Positions 53,876 through 64,000 of a DNA stretch of 64,000 bases are shown here, in pieces. Both the position numbers and the translations under genes were made by a program. The notes below the pieces were generated by a model. That model made no database searches. It was given only the letters and a program-made list of their open reading frames with translations, and was not told the DNA's origin. This DNA comes from Doryteuthis pealeii (taxonomy: Eukaryota; Mollusca; Cephalopoda; Myopsida; Loliginidae). Every line of letters begins with the position of its first letter. Positions within the stretch are counted from its first letter, which is position 1. The stretch is from assembly GCA_023376005.1 (NCBI GenBank), contig CM042147.1, positions 126,421,690 to 126,485,689 of the forward strand, written 5' to 3'.

Positions 53876-54865
53876 TTGTTATTTTGAGAATTTAGAATAT
53901 TAAAAAATGAGATTTATTTTTCATACTTATATTTTTTTTTATTAATTACAGCTTATTAGAATATATACCATCAAAGTCATGGATACTATTTTAATTTTGT
54001 AGCATGGAAATTTACTTTTTTAAAATTAACTATTCAAGTGACAGATATAGATGAGAAAAATTAAAGTTGTGACATGCGGGATTGGCAGGTAAATTTTTGA
54101 TGAAATAAATTATTAATGCAAAGAAAATTGATTGTGAATGAAACAAATGAAAATAAAAATAAGCTATATAATAATAATAAAAAAAATAAAAAAAATGCAG
54201 GGTATTGTTATGCTTGCTTAAAACACATAAAAGCAGACAGAAAATAAGGTTGAGACATTAATCAGAAAAAATGTTGATACCTGTGCCAGGAACATTCTGC
54301 GGAAAAGAAAGAAAGAAGAAAACAAAATAGAAGACATTGGCTAGTAATTCTAATATGTCTAGAAAAATATATGTCTTCAAGCAAAATAAATTATAATAAA
54401 TGAGCATCCAGGACATTCTAACTAAATGAAGGAAGGGAAATAAAAGCAAATGAATCAAAAAAGATTAAAGAGAAAAGTTTATTAGGGATAAAAAAGAAAG
54501 GAGAGGAAAAAGGAAAAGAAAAACGGGAAATAAATGTGGATAAAAAATAAAAAAAAAAAAATAAAAATAAAAGAGGAGATAAAATAATAAGTGATAAGGA
54601 ATTAAAATGTGGTTGAGGGGGGTAGTGAATTTCTAGACAACAGAAGAGGAGGAGTAGGAATAAAAGAAATAAAGGCAACAATAATGACATTGAAATATTG
54701 CAGCTATACATTATCATGGCACAACCAGTTTATTCACATAAAAATAGCAAAATTAAGGAAAGATAAAAAAAAAAAGGTAATAAATCTAGAATAAATAAAG
54801 TGGAAATTATTATATACATTTCTCATTGTTATACAGGCAAATGACAAGCCGAATTATTTTATTTA

Positions 54866-55510
54866 CTTTAGTTTCAAGGTTTGTATTTCTGTATGTCATT
54901 TTATGTACGAGATCAGATTTCATAGATTTTTCAAAAAAATTATTACCAATACTCAAACGTATTGTGATACTTGTTAATAACAGTTATATAGTTTCTATAT
55001 TTTCCATTAAAAAAAATGTTTGAACATGGATTATAATACATGAAAATAATTAGTTTCAAGGTTTGTATTTCTGTATGTCATTTTATGTACGAGATCAGAT
55101 TTCATAGATTTTGAAAAATTTTTTTTACCAATACTCAAACGTATTGTGATACTTGTTAATTTTTAAAAAATTAATAATTGTCAACTTTTTTCAAAAAAAT
55201 TGTAAATAACAGTTATATAGTTTCTACATTTTCCATAAAAAAAAATGTTTGAACATAGATTATAATACATGAAAATAATTAGTTTCAAGGTTTGTATTTC
55301 TGTATGTCATTTTATGTATGAGATCAGATTTCATAGATTTTTCAAAATTTTTTTTACCAATACTCAAACGTATTGTGATACTTGTTAATTTTTTTTATTA
55401 ATAATTGTCAACTTTTTTCAAAAAAAATTGTAAATAACAATTATATAGTTTCTACATTTTCCATAAAAAAAAAATGTTTGAACATAGATTATAATACATG
55501 AAAATAATTT
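54866..55510 (+). repeat. Three tandem units of about 180-230 bp
   Basis: Units start at GTTTCAAGGTTTGTATTTCT (54868, 55051, 55281) and end at TATAATACATGAAAATAA. Confidence 0.85.
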
Positions 55511-55529
55511 TCCTATAAAATGAATCCTA

Positions 55530-55690
55530 GGAGGGAGTCTCTGTAGCGTAGTGGCTAACATGCAAGGACTGTGACATTGTAGTGAGTTCAAACTACAGCC
55601 ATGCTATTTACATTCACTTTTGGACTATTAACATTGGGAAAGGTATGAATCATCTCACCCTCCAGCTATGGGTTAAATAGTGCTACTACT
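55530..55690 (+). mobile_element. SINE-C-related copy with tRNA-like head
   Basis: TGTAGCGTAGTGGCTAACAT (A box) and GTGAGTTCAAACTACAGCC (B box), followed by the AGCTATGGGTTAAATAGT core. Confidence 0.65.
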
Positions 55691-55694
55691 GTTT

Positions 55695-55785
55695 TTTTTT
55701 TATATAAGAATGGCTTTGGCATTAAATAACCCATGAAGGTTAATATGCCATTAAACAAAGAAACCAAACCAAACCAAACCAAAAA
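55695..55785 (+). mobile_element. RE-A 3' end with (CCAAA)n tail
   Basis: GGCATTAAATAACCCATGAA and AATATGCCATTAAAC, then AAACCAAACCAAACC. Confidence 0.7.
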
Positions 55786-56959
55786 AGATGAATCCTATTG
55801 TGAAACCCAAGGTGGTGATGTTTACAAATAAAAACATTTTCTTTGATATAAATTTGTAGACCATAGATATATTCGAGTACAGATATGTAATTGTTTTTTT
55901 CTTTTTTTAAAATTCCACTTCTGAAGTGAAACAAAAATAAGTTATTAAAATATAAACACAAATAAACTATTTTGTTATTTATCTATTTATTTCTTTGTTG
56001 CTATAATTCATGAATGATCCAGTAAACATTTTACATGTGGATTTAAAAATACAATGCAGATCATATTATATAACAAATACTGCTATTGTTATTTCAGCTG
56101 TATTTTTTTTATTTTTTAAAGGTGGACATTAACAATTCTACATTTACTTGTTAAAGGTTAAAAGATTAAGATCACAGAAGTATCTGGATTTAAAATGTAA
56201 ATATTCTATACATTAATCAGGTAACACGTTTGAAAGAATGACAGGTGTTGAAAGGAGTGAATGGCTTGAGTAGAATATCAATAAGGTTTTACATTTTTAA
56301 AGGTTTCAATTTGAAATTGACATTTTTTCTTTTTCAAATAACCCAACAATGTTTAACAAAAAAAATTCAAGCTGCTTACAGGAATAGTTTAAAACTTTTG
56401 TTAAACACAATGAAAAGTTTCAATTGATTTTACTTTGTTTTGTTATTTCAGCCCTGACTAAAATAACAATTTAAAGGTCAAATACTATAGAGTTTTACAA
56501 ATGGTTCTCTATTATGTTTTGAATTACAATATAAAAATACACAAGAATATAAAGTTTGGAAATAATCTATTTAATTACAATGGGTATTTAAAAAAAAAAA
56601 AAAAAAAAAAAGTGAGTTTTATGGCATATCAACCTTTAATGTGTCATTTAATGCTTCAGATTAATGTTTTCAAACCGTCTTCTTTGTTGGCGGGAAGCTT
56701 GTAGATATTTTATTTTATTTTACTAACGTCTTTGCGGATATTTTTTATTATACTTTAAACATACGCTCATTTCTTTTTGGGCGCCGGTGGTTGTCTTCAG
56801 TGATGTTTTTATGCAAAGTTCATTGGGATGTTTCGGGTCTTACAACATCATACATCCCTCGCATTGCAGACCCCACCAGAGGCGATCTAACTCTGGTGCA
56901 ACCACCTTTTCTTAACCGCTAAAAAAGACATGATGGGGAAAATCTTTTTTTTATATACT

Positions 56960-57090
56960 GGACGGTTGTTGACCTCATCCCAATCAAATACAAAGCACCG
57001 CGCTTCTGATTGGTTGTTAGTACCAGCCAATCAGACGCGCGGAACTCCATATTTAAATGGGATACGTAGCCAAAAACACTTTTTTTTTCT
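56960..57090 (+). promoter_or_regulatory. Promoter-like island: paired CCAAT boxes and TATA-like box
   Basis: CGCGCTTCTGATTGG and CCAATCAGACGCGCG form an inverted pair, followed 15-20 bases later by CATATTTAAATGGG. The layout is that of a strong core promoter, as in histone or LTR promoters. No coding region follows; an unrecognised mobile-element promoter is the simplest idea. Confidence 0.35.
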
Positions 57091-57145
57091 TTTCTATCTT
57101 TCTTTTGCTATTTAGGGGAGGAGTTATTTAAAAGAAAATCTCTCA

Positions 57146-57563
57146 TCTATTAATAATGGAGATTCGCTTCCGGTTTTTGTCTATAACAAAAACTATGTCA
57201 CTGCTTATGTCACACTGCCTAAAATCATCATAAATAGAATACACTCAAAATTTGAGCATGCAATGTTAGACAGTCCTCATTGGATTTTTAAACAAGTTTT
57301 AATAAATACATACTTGGTATTATCTATCTATATATAGTTTAAATTTTAATATATATTTAAAGTTATCAGAACTAAGTTTCCATTTCAAATTTTTTATTTT
57401 TTACTCCTTTAATAAATTTATTTTATTTTTTTACTCCTTTAATAAATTTAATGATTTTACTTTACTTATGATACAAACTCTGTGATATTAAATTTTCAAC
57501 TCCCATCCCCTCAGGCAATATTTATTTTACGTCGCCCAGAGGGTGTTCTTTTTATTTTGCTAG
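57146..57563 (+). mobile_element. Non-autonomous Helitron, family 1 copy 3
   Basis: A|TCTATTAATAATGGAG at 57145/57146 and TTTTGCTAG|T at 57563/57564; subterminal stem CCCTCAGGC/GCCCAGAGGG. Confidence 0.78.
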
Positions 57564-57942
57564 TGTAATTAATGAACAAAATAAGATCTTATTTTGTTCA
57601 TCAATTTCAGTTTCCTTTATTTTTCAAATATTTAAAAAATTTTTTTAAATTTTTTATAGAGCCGATAGAATATTATCTGACTCGGTATTTAGGAAGAGGT
57701 CCTTCAGGTTATTTGCTCTGTAGTGCCTGGTTTTAACTGGTTGGAAGTCATGGCAGTCAATCAGTATATGTTTTACTGTATATGGTTCTTGACATGGTTT
57801 ACATATTGGGGGGTTCTTTTTTTTTTGAAGAGGTGTTTGTATGTGATATGTGTATGTCCTATATGGCCAGTATTACCTCTTCTCTTCTTTTCTTTCTATA
57901 ACCTGGAATGAGGCATAGAAAAGTTAGGATAATGAATTAAGA

Positions 57943-58573
57943 TTTAGTTTGGTTTGGTTGGTTGGATTTTACGGCATGTCAACCCCTTGGGTTATTTTAT
58001 GCCGAATACTTCTATTGGTAATTTGGTATTCAAAAATGTTTAATGCGACAAAGTTTTGAAATAATTTCATTTTTAATGGATAATACAATTTTGTTTATAA
58101 ACTCATGTTTTTCTATTTAACCCATAGATGGGGCCCTAACAGGTACTACCACTCCGGGTCAGAGTGGACCAGGGAGCAATGGTGATGAAGGGGTGCTCCA
58201 CATTCCCCAAACCTCCAAAACTGGAACCTCACCATCAGATAGAGTTTAACGTCATTCCCAGGACATGTAGACCCGCAGCCACCGCCTTCTAGCACCCATA
58301 TGATAAAAAGGGATTGGGGCTTGCCATAAGGGCAATAGGGTTCAAAAAATCATATAGGTGCTAGGGCTTGATGTGTCCAGCCGATTGATTGGAGGGGGCC
58401 TCTCCGTTAAGATTTGGTTTGGTTTGTTTTGTAGCATATCAACCTCAGTGGGTCATTAAATGCTGACAAAGTTTTTAAATAAATTCATTCTTAATGGATA
58501 ATCAGTTTTGTTTATAAACTCATGTTTTTTGTATTTAACCCATAGATGGTATCCTAACAGGTACTACCACTCC
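57943..58573 (-). mobile_element. Composite of RE-A copies with one outer target duplication
   Basis: TAATGAATTAAGA flanks the whole composite (57930-57942 and 58574-58586). Inside are a diverged RE-A end (57950-58035), a longer RE-A (to about 58405) and a third copy (58415-58573). Confidence 0.75.
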
Positions 58574-58984
58574 TAATGAATTAAGAAATGCTACATGAAT
58601 GTTTTTAGCACAAGAGCCAACATTTTTGACAGATTAAAGAGTATATTCTAATCATTAATTACATGTGACATTACTTAATAGAAAAATGTTATTCTAATAT
58701 TTTTAAAAATACTATCTTTCTAAGATGAACATCTTTAACAAAGTGCATTTTATAAGGAGTAATATTAAACCAGTATCAGATATGAAATTATACAATACTT
58801 ACTGATTTTGAGCATTTTCTTTTTTAATCTTTATTATTGCTTTTTATCAAGTTATTTAATTCTATCATTGTGATAAAAGGTAACTAAAGAAAAAAGAAAA
58901 AAACAATGCAAAATTAATGATGAAAATACTTCATCTAAGAATTCTGATAACAACTATATACTGAAAAATATTATACATATAAAA

Positions 58985-58988
58985 ATGT

Positions 58989-59050
<62 letters not shown>
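58985..59050. repeat. (AT)n microsatellite
   Basis: About 60 bases of AT. Confidence 0.95.
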
Positions 59051-59214
59051 TGAGGGGTATCCAAAACATGGTAGTAAGGGATGATTCTATATGTGATTTC
59101 TAAGATACACTATATTATTATTGTATGATCCAGTATGTATAAATACAGTGAATCTTTAAATCACTAAAGAGAGCTCAATGTATAATAAACTTTTTAGATT
59201 ATATACAGAGTAAT

Positions 59215-59345
59215 ATTTATCTTAGAAAGGAAGAAAAAACTCAACACCTTAAATCCATAATAAATTTATTTCGACAAATAAAGGCCCCAATTTTGGTCGA
59301 AATAAATTTATTATGGAATTATGGTGTTGAGTTTTTCCTTCCTGA
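59215..59345. mobile_element. Foldback element N
   Basis: Arms GGAAGAAAAAACTCAACACC ... GGTGTTGAGTTTTTCCTTCC, about 55 bp; centre AAAGGCCCCAATTTTGG. A half copy lies at the right edge, 63930-64000. Confidence 0.8.
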
Positions 59346-59958
59346 TTAATATCCAGAAAGAATAAATAAATATCCAAATTTAAATGCTTTGGGATTCACA
59401 GTTCAAGAAACATGTAAAAGTACTCAATAAAATTAGCTAAATGTACAATTTGTTAACCACAAGAAACTTGAGTCTGTCTGTTTTTCAACCATTTGGTTTT
59501 TGAGACTATATATAACTCTATGATATCACTACTACAAAGAAATGGGATATGCACCCACAATGTGGATGTAGAAACCAATGCAGAGCCATCTCAATAAAAT
59601 TTGTTGCCTGCATCAATAACTGTGTATATCTCATACTGAGATTTTAAATCAATTGAAAGGATTCACAGTTAGGAGTTTTCCTTTGTGTATCTTATACTTA
59701 ATAGAGTAACAATTAAATAGTCAGTTTTAAAATTCAAGGGAGATAAATCATTGTTTCAATAACTAAAGATTATTGGAGAGTAAAAGAAATCAATAAATTG
59801 AATAAGATTTCCTTGATCTTATTGATAAAACAAACAAAAACAGCTTAAAATATGCCTGTGATTTTCTTCTTGTTTTACTGCTCAAGAAAATCAAATACAA
59901 AGTGTTTCTAAGGGGTGAACTAAAAATTAATTTAACAGGAAATAATGGTTTACTTGAA

Positions 59959-60013
59959 TTTATAGATATAAAAATGAACATACTTTATAGTATGTTCATT
60001 TTTATATCTATAA
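59959..60013. repeat. Near-perfect 55 bp palindrome
   Basis: TTTATAGATATAAAAATGAA and its reverse complement around TACTTTATAGTA. Confidence 0.85.
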
Positions 60014-60329
60014 AATATATTAAGATATTAATCATGGCTTTTTCACCAGAATATTTTTTTTTTATATTTGTCTTGTAATTATTTTCACATGTCAATAAAA
60101 AACCTTTACATCATGTAAAAAAAAAGTAAAAAAGAAAGAAAAAGCAAAAAAAGAAAAAGAAAGAAAAAGAAAAAGCAAAAAGATGACTACACATATTTGT
60201 TTAAAGTTTAGTGAGACCTGGAATAAGTTTTGTTCTTTTCTTTTTTAGTAGTCAAATACTTATAATACTTTAATCTAAAAGTAATCCCTTTGGCTATTTG
60301 TATCTTGCCGAAATTGGTATATACAGTTG

Positions 60330-60543
60330 AGTAAATATGAGGTGTGTTTAAAAAAGTATTGTAACTGAAATTGTATTTACCAAGATAGAATTGAACAATG
60401 AATGAAGCATTTTCTTAAAAATAGTCCTCTTGGTATTCAACATACTCAATTCCAGAGAGTTTTCCATTGGTTGAAGCACCTCTGAAAGAACTCTTTATAT
60501 CCTCTACATAACTGTTGAGATGAATTTTTAGTTTAGAAGAAAG

Positions 60544-60574
<31 letters not shown>

Positions 60575-60670
60575 TAACATTGAGCTAGTTTTGATGAGTA
60601 TGGAATGTGCCATGCTTGCACAAACCTGTGTTTCTCTAAAAACTGCTGGCCAAAAAAGTATTGAGACTGG
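60330..60670 (-). mobile_element. mariner transposase C-terminal relic
   Basis: Minus strand reads IPYSSKLAQC, then after an A-rich slip KLKIHLNSYVEDIKSS and finally YQEDYF, the layout of the end of mariner transposases (PYSPDLAPCDFFLFP...EGDYF type). A terminus-like GAGGTGTGTTTAAAAAAGTA lies at 60340. Decayed. Confidence 0.6.
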
Positions 60671-60774
60671 CTTCATAATTTTTTTTTTTCTTTTCAAATT
60701 TGCTTCTTTTTAAATGACTTAGAAAATACAAGCTGTTTGAATTTCACATTGGACTAATACTATTGCAAAAGGTA

Positions 60775-61105
60775 TACATCCAACTATTCTCCTTCTAGCT
60801 ATGATTAAATAGTAGGGCAGACTGGGCTCTTTAACTTTGGTATGGCAACCAGTCTAAGAGAGAAAACTCTGAATTGAAACCTGTTAAACTCTGCTTAAAA
60901 AATTTGAGCTTGTATTTGGCTTGTTTTGTTTTACGGCATATCAACCTCAGTGGGTCATTTAATGCCGATAAAGTTTTGAAATAAATCAATTCTTAATGGA
61001 TAATACAATTTTTTTTATAAATACATTTTTCTATTTAACCCATAGATGGGACCCTAACAGGTACTACCATTGAGCTTGTATCACATACTGTTTGCGTGGA
61101 GGGTT
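60775..61105 (+). mobile_element. SINE-C interrupted by RE-A
   Basis: SINE-C sequence 60775-60915 and 61082-61105 is split by RE-A 60916-61069; TTGAGCTTGTAT duplicated at 60904-60915 and 61070-61081. Confidence 0.82.
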
Positions 61106-61304
61106 TAGTAAATACATAGCATCCTACTTTGGAAGATTTGGTAGAAAGACTTCTCATCTAGAAGACAAACTTTGTGAATTAGAGTGGCTGATGTAACATA
61201 TCTCACTAGCCATTGCATACAAGTAACTCTATTTACTATCCTATAGGAAGAAACAAATCAAAGATTAATAGCAATAATAATAATAATGATTAATTAAAAC
61301 ATAA

Positions 61305-61742
61305 GGTAATTTATGAGGAAGTGCGTCCCAGTCCCCTGCCTCCAAAATTGCTGCCCGGGTGAATTTTTAAAATAATGACCCCAAGCTTCGGATTCTCTTT
61401 TTGTCTTAATTTTTGTTTATTTATAGAAATTTGTCGTAATTCTGGTTTATCTACCGTAATTCGCATAATTTTTGTTTATGTATCTTAATTTGTGTTTATT
61501 CATCGTAATAAAAGAAAATCTTAGTATTTAATAGATAGATAGATATGAAGATGGATAGTTTTGAATAGACTGAGATAGATAGATAGATAAACAATAGGTA
61601 ACACCTATTTTACCCCGTGAAATTTACCTCCCCCCTATATTTAACACAATAAAACTTGCAGAAGCTTGGGGTCGTTATTTTAAAATTCACCGGCCAGCAA
61701 TTTCGGAGGCAGGGGACCGGGACGCACTTCTTCATAAATTAC
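61305..61742. mobile_element. Foldback element J, copy 2
   Basis: Arms GGTAATTTATGAGGAAGTGC ... GCACTTCTTCATAAATTACC; ends 87 bases from the Gln-rich exon's 3' boundary. Confidence 0.82.
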
Positions 61743-61828
61743 CAAACATAATAAAGACAATTGAATAAAAAAAAAAAAAAAAAAGAAAAAAAAGAAGATT
61801 TTTTTTCACCATATAGATGTGTACTTAC

Positions 61829-62824
61829 AGTATTGCCTTCTCTCAGCACTGGAAGGTCTTCGTAACCGGCGGCTATCAAGCTGCTGTAACTGTTGCTGTA
61901 ATTGCTGCTGCTGTAATTGTTGGTGCTGTAATTGTTGTTGCTGTAATTGTTGCTGCTGTAATTGTTGTTGTTGTAACTGAAGATGAAGTTGTTGCTGCTG
62001 TTGATGATGAGGTGATAACTGTGAGTGTGGATGAGAGAGTTGCTGCAATGCAGCTGGACTGACAGTCCCCGCAGGGGGAGGGAATTGACCCCCAGGCGCC
62101 GGGCCTCGTGGCAAGCCAGGGGCTGGCGCAACAAACAGTTCGGAGGTTACCACATGAGGTTGACCTCGTTGCACCGATGTCGCTACAGCTGATGTCCCTG
62201 GGTCAACTGGCTCCTGCTTGATCTGAACAGTTGCAGGATGGGGCTGTGGGGTCACGAATGATGGAGGGGAAGCCTTGGTCATCATGGCCAGATTCTTGAG
62301 GGGATTGCCACCACCTGTATTCCGAAATGGGGGCAAGGGTGATGTACTTTGGTGAGCAGCAGCAGCAGCAGCCGCTGCCTGAGCCGACTGCAGGTTGTCC
62401 ATTTCACGGAAGAACTCGTTCCGATTAGCTGCATGCTGTTGGGCACCTGTGATCTGTGCATACATGTTCAGGCTGCCCATTGTGTTGGTGCCTGGGTAGC
62501 GACAGTCACTCCGGTTGCCATGCAATGCCATGGAGGGTAACTGCTGCTGGGAGGACGGTGAGGTTTGGGGGGCTCCCGGCTGCATACAACTAAATGGACC
62601 GCTGCCAGGAGACATGCGTTCCAGTTTAATTGGAGGGGCAGGGGCAACAACGGCAGTTGGAGGATAAGAGGCTGGCTGAGAGGTAGGAAGATACGTAGGG
62701 CTTGTCAGCGTTTGACTGGCAGTCACCTGGGCGGTCAGGGCAGCCAGACTGCCCAGGGGCCCACTTGTGCCTTGACTGGATGGCCGGCTAAAATCAGCTG
62801 GTTCCCTTTTGATTGTGATACCAC
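61829..62824 (-). CDS. Internal exon of a Gln-rich transcriptional regulator (partial gene)
   Basis: One open exon of 996 bases on the minus strand. The acceptor is a pyrimidine-rich stretch ending in TATACCAG at 62825, and the donor is ATACT|GTAAGT at 61829-61823. The frame enters with two bases and leaves with one. The 331 codons are Pro/Ser/Gln-rich with no folded domain: a nine-Ala run, a Pro/Gly-rich middle, then a long Gln/Leu/His tract written as CAG/CAA mixtures, then RRPSSAERRQY. Three motifs of the form I-K-x-E occur near residues 4, 56 and 172 (IKREP, IKLERMSP, IKQEPVDP). These match SUMO sites and proline-flanked synergy-control motifs known in transcription factors. It is probably a nuclear regulator; NFAT-type or another Gln-rich factor is possible, but the DNA-binding domain must lie off the right edge. 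Family not recognised. Confidence 0.85.
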
Positions 62825-63122
62825 CTGGTATAGAACCATTGAAGTGGGAGAAAGAAAAAGAAAAAAAAGAAAAATTAAATTAAAACAAGTAATAAAAGAC
62901 AAGAAAAATTTATAGGAAGGAGAAAAAAAAAGTTATATTTAGAATAGCATTTTGTAAATTTTTAAATTTTTTAAGTTAGTGCTAGCTTAATTGCCGCCAG
63001 ATAGGGTGGCTTTTAAGCTAGTTAACTAATAATTTTTGCTGCTATAATTCTAGGGACGTTTTGTTATAGATAAATGTCTAAATAAGACAAATTTTACTAT
63101 AAAAAAGAGGTAATTTCTTTTG
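62825..63122. other. Intron upstream of the Gln-rich exon
   Basis: No further exon recognised. Starts with the purine-rich complement of the acceptor's pyrimidine tract. Confidence 0.5.
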
Positions 63123-63471
63123 TTTGGTTTGGTTTGTTTTACGGCATATCAACCTCAGTGGGTCATTTAATGCCGATAAAGTTTTGAAATAAATCAATTC
63201 TTAATGGATAATACAATTTTTTTTATAAATACATTTTTCTATTTAACTCATAGATGGGACCCTAACAGGTACTACCACTCCGGGTCAGAGTGGACCAGGG
63301 AGCAATGGTGATGAAGGGGTGCTCCACATTCCCCAAACCTCCAAAACTGGAACTTCACCATCAGATAGAGTTTAACGTCATTCCCAGGACATGTAGACCC
63401 GCAGCCACTGCCTTCTAGCACCCATATGATAAAAAGGGTTGGGGCTTCCCATAAGGGTAATAGGGTTGGGA
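63123..63471 (-). mobile_element. RE-A, young-looking insertion
   Basis: 11 bp target duplication AATTTCTTTTG at 63112-63122 and 63472-63482; tail (AAACC)-type on the minus strand; 5' truncated at almost the same point as the copy at 38634-38979. Confidence 0.85.
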
Positions 63472-63482
63472 AATTTCTTTTG

Positions 63483-64000
63483 TTGTTGATTTATATTTAA
63501 TTAATAGAAAATAGAGGTTCTAATACTCAAGTTATGGGCTTCCGAAATCTTCAGTATGGGGGGGGGGAAGACTATATATATATATATATATTATATATAT
63601 ATATATATATTTTTATATATTTCTTTATAATTTTTTTATATTTTATATTTTTTTGTTTTATCCTTGCTCCATACTTTTTCAGACTTATTTAATTCTCATA
63701 GTTGTTAATTTGTCTGACTACCATCCCCTGAAAAAACTTGGCTCTGAAAAGTATTCTTTTTTCTCATCTGACTTCCTGTCGCCATGGTGACAGTCTTTTA
63801 ATGTATACATTTTGTAAAAGGAAAAAAAATTTTTTTGAGGAGTAAATTTTTCTGTTATGCAATTCAAATTATTTTGATTTCCCATCTGATAAGACTGAAT
63901 TCTGGGGAGCTTTATTAAATCAACTTAGATTTATAAAGGCCCCAATTTTGGTCCAATAAATTTATTATGGAATAACAGTGTTTTGTTTTTCCTTCCTTTC
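63483..64000. other. Right edge: AT microsatellite and half foldback N
   Basis: AT runs at 63574-63612. 63930-64000 matches one arm of foldback N (GGCCCCAATTTTGGTC, AATAAATTTATTATGGAAT). No gene. Confidence 0.6.

Larger units (their letters stand above)
46377..61828 (-). other. Proposed 15.5 kb intron of the Gln-rich gene
   Basis: Bounded by GTAAGT at 61828-61823 and TTGCAG at 46382-46377 on the minus strand. Contents are listed separately: foldback M and J, solo LTRs, SINE-B and SINE-C, RE-A copies, a Helitron, a LINE tail and a mariner relic. Further small exons inside cannot be excluded. Confidence 0.45.

Noticed and set aside
54418..54717. Minus-strand ORF rich in Ser, Phe and Leu
   Set aside because: Comes from purine-rich low-complexity sequence; no conserved features.

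Overview
This is an AT-rich, repeat-dense piece of a metazoan nuclear genome, most likely a lophotrochozoan and probably a mollusc. The reasons are GT-AG spliceosomal introns several kilobases long, TTAGGG-type interstitial telomere-like runs, several tRNA-headed SINE families, RTE-like LINE tails, mariner, hAT, piggyBac and Helitron relics, and long (AC), (AT) and (ACAT) microsatellites. The species cannot be fixed from the sequence alone. Nothing here is bacterial, so ribosome binding sites, operons and terminators do not apply.

Only two genes can be supported. The first is on the plus strand, with coding exons at 20016-20784, 22282-22795, 28789-28998 and 32177 to about 32915/32929. It encodes a protein of about 745 residues with an N-terminal TPR region, a SET domain split by a MYND-type zinc finger as in SMYD/ATXR2-like methyltransferases, a post-SET cysteine cluster, and a second C-terminal MYND finger followed by a Lys/Glu/Ala tail. 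All exon phases join. In the last exon the second MYND finger is out of frame by one base at a five-A run, 32718-32722. The second gene is on the minus strand and is partial. A large exon (61829-62824) encodes a Gln-rich, Pro/Ser-rich probable transcriptional regulator with three SUMO/synergy-control-type motifs. A phase-compatible candidate last exon (46345-46376) ends in a SUMO-interaction-like acidic motif. Its upstream exons lie beyond the right edge.

Layout. 1-19850 is gene-free: retroelement pieces, a 1.2 kb ACAT microsatellite, two Helitron-like families, a tandem array of hairpin units and a cluster of foldback elements. 19850-33000 is the TPR-SET-MYND gene; its introns hold a solo LTR, SINE-like copies, foldback elements, a hAT-like element, a 431 bp-spaced direct repeat with an ORF, and a Helitron. 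33000-46300 holds a minisatellite, a foldback family, an 84 bp satellite invaded by a solo LTR and a SINE-like copy with clean target duplications, and long A/T-rich stretches. 46300-62824 is mostly the proposed large intron of the Gln-rich gene. 62825-64000 is more intron-like sequence with one very clean retroelement copy and half of a foldback element.

The two genes share no visible pathway; both may act in chromatin or transcription, but that is inference. The main content of the window is its record of nested mobile elements. Many insertions can be read precisely because target duplications, or the interrupted host repeat, are still visible. Local names used below: RE-A, a retroelement of about 600 bp with an (AAACC)n tail; SINE-B and SINE-C, tRNA-headed SINEs; element D, which carries a CCTGAAGAAG motif; and element E, GC-rich.
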